Source: Malania oleifera (taxonomy: Eukaryota; Streptophyta; Magnoliopsida; Santalales; Ximeniaceae). Taken from it: a DNA stretch of 64,000 nt. Positions 57,941-64,000 of the stretch are shown piece after piece. Below the pieces are notes generated by a model. That model saw only the letters and a list, made by a program, of their open reading frames with translations, had not been told where the DNA came from and searched no databases. Position 1 is the stretch's first letter; each line of letters starts with the position of its first letter. The position numbers were made by a program, and so were the translations under genes. The stretch spans positions 99,820,991 to 99,884,990 of the forward strand of contig NC_080423.1 of the NCBI RefSeq assembly GCF_029873635.1. The letters are read 5' to 3'.

Positions 57941-59590
57941 TGTTGAATGATTGGGTAAAATGGAAAACCTAATTACAATGATAGGTATAGCCCTCTATTT
58001 ATAATATATGATGAAGTACATAACAATGACCATAATATCTTTACTAACCCTCACTTACTAACATAACACTAACACACTAATAATGCTAAATGACTAAGAT
58101 AACCATCAACACTCCACCTCAAGCTGGAGCATATATTTCATATGCTCCTAGCTTGTTGAAAGGAATCTAACACAAGCACCCACCCCCCCCCCCCCCAAGG
58201 CTTTAGTAAATAAATCAGAAAGTGGCAAATCAAACTTCACATGTGTGGTGGTAATGAGCTTTTGCACAAGTTTCTCCCGAACAAAGTGGCAATCAAATTC
58301 AATGTGTCTTGTTCGCTCATGAAAGACCGGGTCGGAGGCAATATGAATGACAACTTGATTATCACACATCAACTCCAAAGATTGAGAATGTGGAAAACCC
58401 AGTTCTTCCAAAATATTCTTTAGCAATACTTCACATGTAGTGTGAACCATGGTCCAATACTCTGACTTTGCACTTGACCTGGCCACTTTGTTTCTTACTC
58501 CTCCAAGAAACCAAATTTCCACCAAAAAAGATATAGTATATGATTGTGGTTTTTCCATCAGAAAGTGAGTTGGCCCAATCTACATCAGTATATCCCAGAA
58601 GTGAGTACGACTTCGGTCCTGATATAAGAGACCTCTCCTAGGTGCACCTTCAAGATATCTCAAGAGGCGAATCACTACATCACAATGACTTATTCTCGAA
58701 GAATCAAGAAACTAACTCGCGACACTTGTTGCGATATATAATTCCACGAGGAATGAACGTGAGATAATTTAGTTTTCCAACAAGTCTCTAATATCATCTT
58801 GGGTTAGGCAACAAATCACCCATATCTGACACTAGCTTACTGTTAGGATCCATAGGTGCATCAACAATTTGGATCGCAATAGTCTAGTCTCGTCTAAAAG
58901 ATCAAGAATATACATCCTTTATGACAAGAAGATTTCCATATGAGATCTCAATACTTCTATACCCAAGAAGTACTTCAATGGTCCAAAATCCTTTGTCAAA
59001 AACATAGTTTGCAGGAAATGCTTGAGGCTCCTCTGGATAACTTGATTATATCACTAGTAATGACAATATCATCCACATACACAATAAGTAAAATCCTTTC
59101 GAATGAAGTATGACAATAAAACACAAAATGATCTACCACACACTTTCAAAGACCAAACTCAAGTACTATAGCTCTAATACCATGTTAAGCAAGCACTTGA
59201 CCAAAAATCTTAAGCTATTAGGTTGTGGACGAACAATGTATATCAAACTCTAACACTCCCTCGCATGTGCAGCCCAATAGCACGTGGATAGATACACACA
59301 ATAAATAACACCCATTACAGGGAATACAATATTTTTTTTTTTTTTATTAAACACCACATAATAAAAGCAGGCAACAAGACTTGAACCCAAGACCTCTTTG
59401 GTAACCAGCTCCGATACCATGTTGAATAACTGGGTAAAATGGAAGACCTAATCATAGTGATAGATCTCTCCTTTTATTTATAATATATGTTGAAGTACAT
59501 ACCGATGACCATAATACCCCGACTATCTCTCACTTATTAACATAACACTAACATACTAATAATGCTAAATGACTAATATAACCATCAATA
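57941..59590 (-). mobile_element. Compact Ty1/copia derivative, TSD gatca
   Basis: LTRs of about 171 bp at 57941-58111 and 59420-59590 (roughly 15% different) are flanked by gatca (57936-57940 and 59591-59595). On the minus strand a primer site (tggtatcggagc, 59408-59419) follows the 5' LTR, and a polypurine tract (gaggtggag) precedes the 3' LTR. The inside keeps a reverse transcriptase portion with a YVDDIVIT-type motif (near 59060-59090) and RNase H (58148-58558). gag and integrase are not seen. A ~240-bp block (59172-59408) carries a second short terminal segment and a second primer-like site, as in the TRIM-like fragment at 23240-23395. Broken fossil. Confidence 0.75.
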
Positions 59591-59719
59591 GATCAAATGC
59601 TTTAGTGAATTAACTTATTAGGGCTTGTCACTTAGAATCAACTTTACTAAGACCCACTTAGTCATTCAAGCATAACTGGGGATCCTATGAGTGAGGGGAT
59701 GGAATCACAATTCCAATAA

Positions 59720-59945
59720 CATCATGTTTGGTTTGCGAATGGACGAGAAGCATGACGAAATCAAGTTGTAAATTTTATTCCATGCCACTTGATTCCATTC
59801 AATTCCTACATATCAAACTTGTAGTAAATGAAGGAATTAGCAATCCATCATAATGCAATTTATCTTTATTTAAGAAAACGAAATGGTAGAATAGGACTCA
59901 AGGCTAGAATTTTTCTCTTCATTCTACGCTTTATTTCACAAACCA
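59720..59945. mobile_element. MITE-like foldback element
   Basis: Begins tttggtttgcgaatgg and ends ctttatttcacaaaccaag, inverted relative to each other. It is short, AT-rich and non-coding, and resembles 'tggaatg' Harbinger-type MITEs. Confidence 0.5.
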
Positions 59946-60229
59946 AGTGGTGCTTGCATCAAGCTTTGAAGAAATGACAAAAGTTTATGAATCAAAGTCA
60001 AACACATCCTAGTTGCTTTTTGTAAACAATCCAACCAAGTAGAGCATATACCAAGAACGCCAATTGAAATCAGTTGATTGCATTCAGTTCTTGTTGTGCT
60101 AATCATTGGCTTTTAGCAGTCATCATGAACTACAAATCAAGATAATTTCCTTAAATTTCTCACATTTCTTACTAATCACAATGAAGCAAACAACAATTTC
60201 TACACAATACTATTGAGAATCATTAGCTA

Positions 60230-60420
60230 ACTATGCAAGATATTCAAAGAATATCACAAATGTATTAGAAAATGAGACCATTGTTGCAATAATTAATGAT
60301 ATGGGGAATAAATCATTTGCCAATATAGTTGATGAGTTACATGATATATCTAATAAAGAGCAAATGATTTTTGCTATGCAGAAAATGGATAAAAGGGAAA
60401 GTATCACAAACCCCCCGTTT
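60230..60420 (+). pseudogene. DUF4371 / TTF-type hAT transposase scrap
   Basis: The frame reads DMGNKSFANIVDELHDISNKEQM, matching the DUF4371 signature (LVDESRDISxKEQM) of hAT-like transposase relatives in plants. The glutamate-serine of the consensus is replaced and only ~45 residues remain. Flanking zinc finger and dimerisation domains are absent. Confidence 0.6.
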
Positions 60421-61178
60421 GATTTACAAAATGTAATTGAAGCAAGAAAGGAGTCGAGGGAGGAATGGAATCAAGGCAAGAATGGAATTGCTTTTGGAAT
60501 ACAATTGCTGCGTTTGGTTAGTAAGATGGAATGACAGTAGGAATCTCAGTTTCTATTCCTTATCAACATTTAGTATTTTTCAATAGCTTCTAATGGAATG
60601 AAAAATAAGTAATTTTTAATGCCTCGAATGCATAATTATTTATTTTTATAATTATTATTTTTTCTTTATACTAATGATTATTATTAGTGTTATTATTTTT
60701 ATTTTTATTAATATTTTATTATTTTATAATAATTATTATTATTTTTGAGTTTTTACAATAATTGTTGTTCTTGTTATTAATATTATTTTAGAATAATAAA
60801 TACTATTGCTATGTAATTATTATTAGTTGTTATTATTATTTTATTATGATATAATAATTATTATACTTAAATAATTATTATTTTTTATAATAATGAAATT
60901 ATTGATATTGCAATTATTATTAGTTATTATTATTTTTATTGTAATAGTAATAATAATTAATATTATTATTTGTTGTTTTTAAACATTTTTACTATAAAAT
61001 GAGTTTGATTCCAAGGAATAAAGATAGACTCCAGCCCATCTGGACTAGAATCACGATTCTTCCATTCGCAAAATTGATGGAATATGATTCTGCCCTTCAT
61101 TCCACAAACCAAACACTGGAATATGATTCCATTCCTAAAATTTGATTATATTCTAAGCCTAATTCTGTAAACCATATA
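60411..61178. mobile_element. Possible Harbinger-type non-autonomous element with (ATT) core
   Basis: Left end ccgtttgatttac.aaatgtaattgaa and right end ...ttctaagcctaattctgtaaaccat are loosely inverted. Both arms carry ggaatgga / tccattcc-type motifs and 'caaaccaaac' near 61100. The interior is a degenerate (ATT)n tract. Ends uncertain. Confidence 0.4.
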
Positions 61179-61289
61179 AGGGGTAAGCGTTTCCTGGTGT
61201 TGAATGTGCTTCATAACTTATGCAAGAATTCAATGATTATTTTTGCAAATATGGATTGAGCATAACAAGCCATGTGGTCAAGGTTATGA

Positions 61290-62460
61290 TGGTGTTAAGG
61301 AATGCAAGGCAAGAAGCACAACCTATAGGGGTAGTGGCTGTTAAACAACCTACGAGATATGGAGGCTTAGGAATCTAATCTCTCTCTACTTTCGACAAAG
61401 CCCTTCTAGGGAAATGGCTTTGGGGATTCATGAAAGAGAAGGAACAACTTTGGAGGGGAATTATCGCTTCAAAATATGGTTATCAGAACAATGGTCGGAT
61501 CACACTAAAGCTGGGAGAGGAGGATGGGGCGTTGGGGTTTGGAAATACATCAAGAAAGGGTGGGATGATTTTTTTCTCCCTCATCTTCTTCCAAATGGAG
61601 AATGGGCACAACATTCTTTTTTGACGACATGTGTGCAGTCACTCTCCCCTTTGCATTAAATTCCCTTCCATTTTCAACTCTGCTTGCAATAAGGTTACCC
61701 TTGTCAGTAATCATCTGTAAATTTCTAAACAAGGGATTTTCAAGAACGTTCCCTTGATAAGAAATGCTTTTGAATGGAAAAATTGACCATCTTACATATT
61801 TTTATGGCAACTTCTGCAAAACCCAAGTGCGGAACCCTACTAGTGATCCTAAGTGGATCCTAGCCAATAACGGAAGATTTAAAACTAGATCTTATTATAG
61901 GAAACTCACTCCACACGCAGAAACCTGCAGCAACTTTCCCTGAAAGTGCACTTGGAAAACAACAGCCCCCACAGAAGTTGTTTCTTTGCATGTGAATAAC
62001 CGCAGAAAAGGGGGGCTGCCTCATGTTAAAATGTTTTTATTGTGTTTGGAAAGTGCTGAATGACCACATCCTCTTACACTGGTCCTGGGCAGATCCCTTG
62101 GGATTTGACTGCTTCTCTGGCAAGACAGCAATGAGTTACTGCCAGAACAGTGAAAGAAGATTTGTGGGCCTGTAAATGTATCTGTTCTAGCAAGAAGAGG
62201 AAGAAAGCTTCGTCCCTCTTCGCCATGCCATCTTTTGGTTTGTATGGAGGGAAAGAAATAAGAGAGCTTTTTGAAGGATCAGCCACACCCATACATATTA
62301 CTAAAGACCAATGGACTACTATTGTGACCAGATGGCATAGTGATTTATTTATGGTTGACTCTCTTGTAATTTTAATTTTTTTTTACAATCAGCAATGCAG
62401 ATGATTTTCTTTGTTTGATTGTATTTGGGCAGCATCCCCCTGATGCACTTCAATGAAATT
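61290..62460 (+). mobile_element. L1-type LINE, ORF2 C-terminal part
   Basis: Pieces in order: RYGGLGI, LSTFDKALLGKWLWGFMKEK, QLWRGIIASKYGY, GALGFGNTSRKGGMIFFS, DPKWILANNGRFKTRSYYRKL and WKTTAPTEV, the zinc-binding and later region of plant L1 ORF2, continuing in decayed form to about 62460. The 5' part is absent. Several interrupted frames. Confidence 0.75.
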
Positions 62461-63200
62461 CTTTCTTTGCTGACAATATATGTGTATGTGTTTGTGTGTG
62501 TAGGCGAGGTGAGCTTAGTGGTCTCAAAAGTTTGATTTTTGAGGGAAAATCCCTCTACTTCTATGCCAATGCTTACAATTGTTGCTATTATTAAGAATCA
62601 CATAAAACATGCATCATTTTCAACTTGATTGTTATTTTGTTGAATGTTGCTGTGTAAATATCATGACATTCTTTGTGAGAATCAAATTGCTAAAATTATA
62701 GAAGCATAAGGAAATTGGGAAGTTCTCGGTGGACAAGGCCTGAGTCAAGATACATGTCTTAAACAGTGATACACATTAGGGCTCCCATAATTGTTCAATA
62801 ATGAACTTGCAAAGAGCTGGAGTCAAAGACCTATTAGATTCAATACATTCATTTGATTTTGCAAGGGCTTTTACATTTGATGAAGTATGTGTTGGTAATA
62901 AAAAATGAATCATCAACAAGCTTCACAAAGAAAAGGCACAACATCTCATATCATCAATTCCATAAAACTAGTCTTCAAATCTCCAGGGAGCAACTAGAGA
63001 CAACGATAGATAAAGTGGGGGAAGCTTTATTAGATGAAGTCTCCTTATTTAGCAACAGCTATAGTGTGAGCATTTTTGTTGTAAAAGGATGACCACAACG
63101 TGAAGCTCAATAGCTTGCAAGTTTACATTACTATTACTTTGAATTATTTTATACTACTGTAAATATGTAGAGGTAAACAAATAAGTCATTGCGGAGAATA
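62461..63200. other. Spacer, no gene recognised
   Basis: The 62510-62580 stretch has a weak SINE-like 'gtgagcttagtggtctc'. The 79-aa open frame at 62853-63092 is not recognised. Confidence 0.4.
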
Positions 63201-63204
63201 CTAA

Positions 63205-63370
63205 GTTACTTCTTCATGTAGCATGTTTCACCAGATATAACGGTCTTGGGCCCAACTCCGATGAGATATCATCCGCTTTGGCCCACTAGCCTCACGGGTT
63301 TGTCCTATAAAAGGCGTCTCAACATAAGAAGCATGAAATTTTGCCCTTAACATTGGGTGTGTTGCACCCT
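63205..63370 (-). mobile_element. LTR fragment (gypsy/copia-type U3-R region)
   Basis: The phrase gggcccaactccgatgagatatc...ctataaaaggcgtctcaac is typical of plant LTR ends (on the minus strand, a TGTTGAGACGCC..TTTATAG..CCCGTGAGG type arrangement). Small fragment, family not fixed. Confidence 0.4.
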
Positions 63371-63383
63371 CAAGGCAATGAGC

Positions 63384-64000
63384 TTATTTTGAAGTTGACA
63401 TCTTATTGTTAGCTGTCCTACTTTTAGGTTTGCCCTTCTTGAAAGACTTTCCATTGCTTCCACCCACGCCACTCTCTCTGGACAAAGCAGAATTTTCTCT
63501 AGTATAGTCAATCAAGCGTTTCACAGCGGCTTGTGCGATAGACAAGTCTTGAGCTCTTTGTCTATGAAGTTCGATTCTTGCCCGCGATTTCAACCCCTCA
63601 AGAAAATAGAATAACTTATCTTTCTCCAACATGTCCCAGATATCCAACATCAGAGCAAAAAGCTGTTTCACATATTCCCTGACCTAATATGCTTGAGGTC
63701 TCTCAACTTTCTTCTAGCATTGTACTCAAGTTTTTAGGAAAGAATTGGGCCTTGAGCTCTCTCTTTAAGTCAGCTCAACAATCAATAACACAGCGTCCAT
63801 TCTCTATTTCATCGTATTTGGTACACCACCATAGCTTAGCGTCACCAACCAAGTACATGGTTGCATTATTCACTTTCACTAGTTATGAGTTTGTCCTCAT
63901 AGCACGAAAGTACTACTCCATATCAAACAAAATTTTTTCCAACTCCTTGGCATCACGGGCACCCCCATACGTTGCGGATTTGGGTATCTTGGTCTTGCTA
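63384..64000 (-). mobile_element. Ty3/gypsy gag fragment, continues past the window
   Basis: On the minus strand the retrotransposon gag domain is readable: [40 protein letters not shown], then a basic Lys/Ser-rich tail. It is related to, but diverged from, the gag of the gypsy element at 42504-46050. Broken fossil; the rest lies beyond 64000. Confidence 0.8.

Noticed and set aside
1-64000. CRISPR arrays, prokaryotic defence systems, operons
   Set aside because: None present; this is plant nuclear DNA. The regularly spaced motifs are LTR palindromes, TIR modules or microsatellites.

Overview
This window is plant nuclear DNA, probably from a woody eudicot. It is AT-rich and full of plant retroelements: copia and gypsy LTR elements with tRNA-iMet-type primer sites, plant RTE and L1 LINEs, an Au-type SINE, and hAT and long-TIR DNA elements. 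Its two host genes have plant-type GT-AG introns. There is no bacterial gene organisation, CRISPR array, rRNA gene or tRNA gene.

Two host genes can be assembled exon by exon. (1) A 2-oxoglutarate/Fe(II) dioxygenase of the DMR6/DLO1 (salicylate hydroxylase) group lies on + at 29224-32738. It has four exons, encodes 358 aa, keeps all catalytic residues and has a TATA box at 29150. (2) A peptidyl-tRNA hydrolase 2 (PTH2) gene lies on - at 53285-38773. It has seven coding exons and encodes 181 aa, but is stretched over 14.5 kb because four introns are filled with transposons. Every exon joins in phase. Both ends of the PTH2 coding region are locally duplicated: exons 1-2 upstream, and the last exon downstream.

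Layout. 1-2535: LTR pieces abutting an RTE LINE. 2.5-8.2 kb: AT-rich spacer with a possible Tat/Ogre-type LTR. 8.2-13.8 kb: RTE LINE on the minus strand, followed by a broken minus-strand gypsy element. 13.8-22.9 kb: a broken copia element hit by a 2.27-kb solo LTR (TSD gaggc) and a 2.3-kb hAT element (TSD ctactgca). 23.2-25.6 kb: a short-LTR fragment and a 1.9-kb gypsy solo LTR (TSD ttatg). 25.9-27.2 kb: a long-TIR element. 27.5-32.9 kb: the dioxygenase gene with SINEs and a MITE in intron 2. 32.9-34.1 kb: SINEs. 35.15-36.2 kb: an endogenous pararetrovirus fragment. 38.6-54.5 kb: the PTH2 locus. 56-62.5 kb: a compact copia derivative, MITE-like elements, a DUF4371/hAT scrap and an L1 LINE. 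63.2-64.0 kb: gypsy gag running out of the window.

The most informative points are the PTH2 gene hidden among transposons, its terminal exon duplications, a young gypsy element inserted in an RTE LINE inside PTH2 intron 5, and clusters of self-complementary GTCGAC-core motifs just upstream of the TATA boxes of at least four unrelated LTRs. I found no convincing new multi-gene system. All calls come from reading the sequence and from remembered family consensus; no database was searched.
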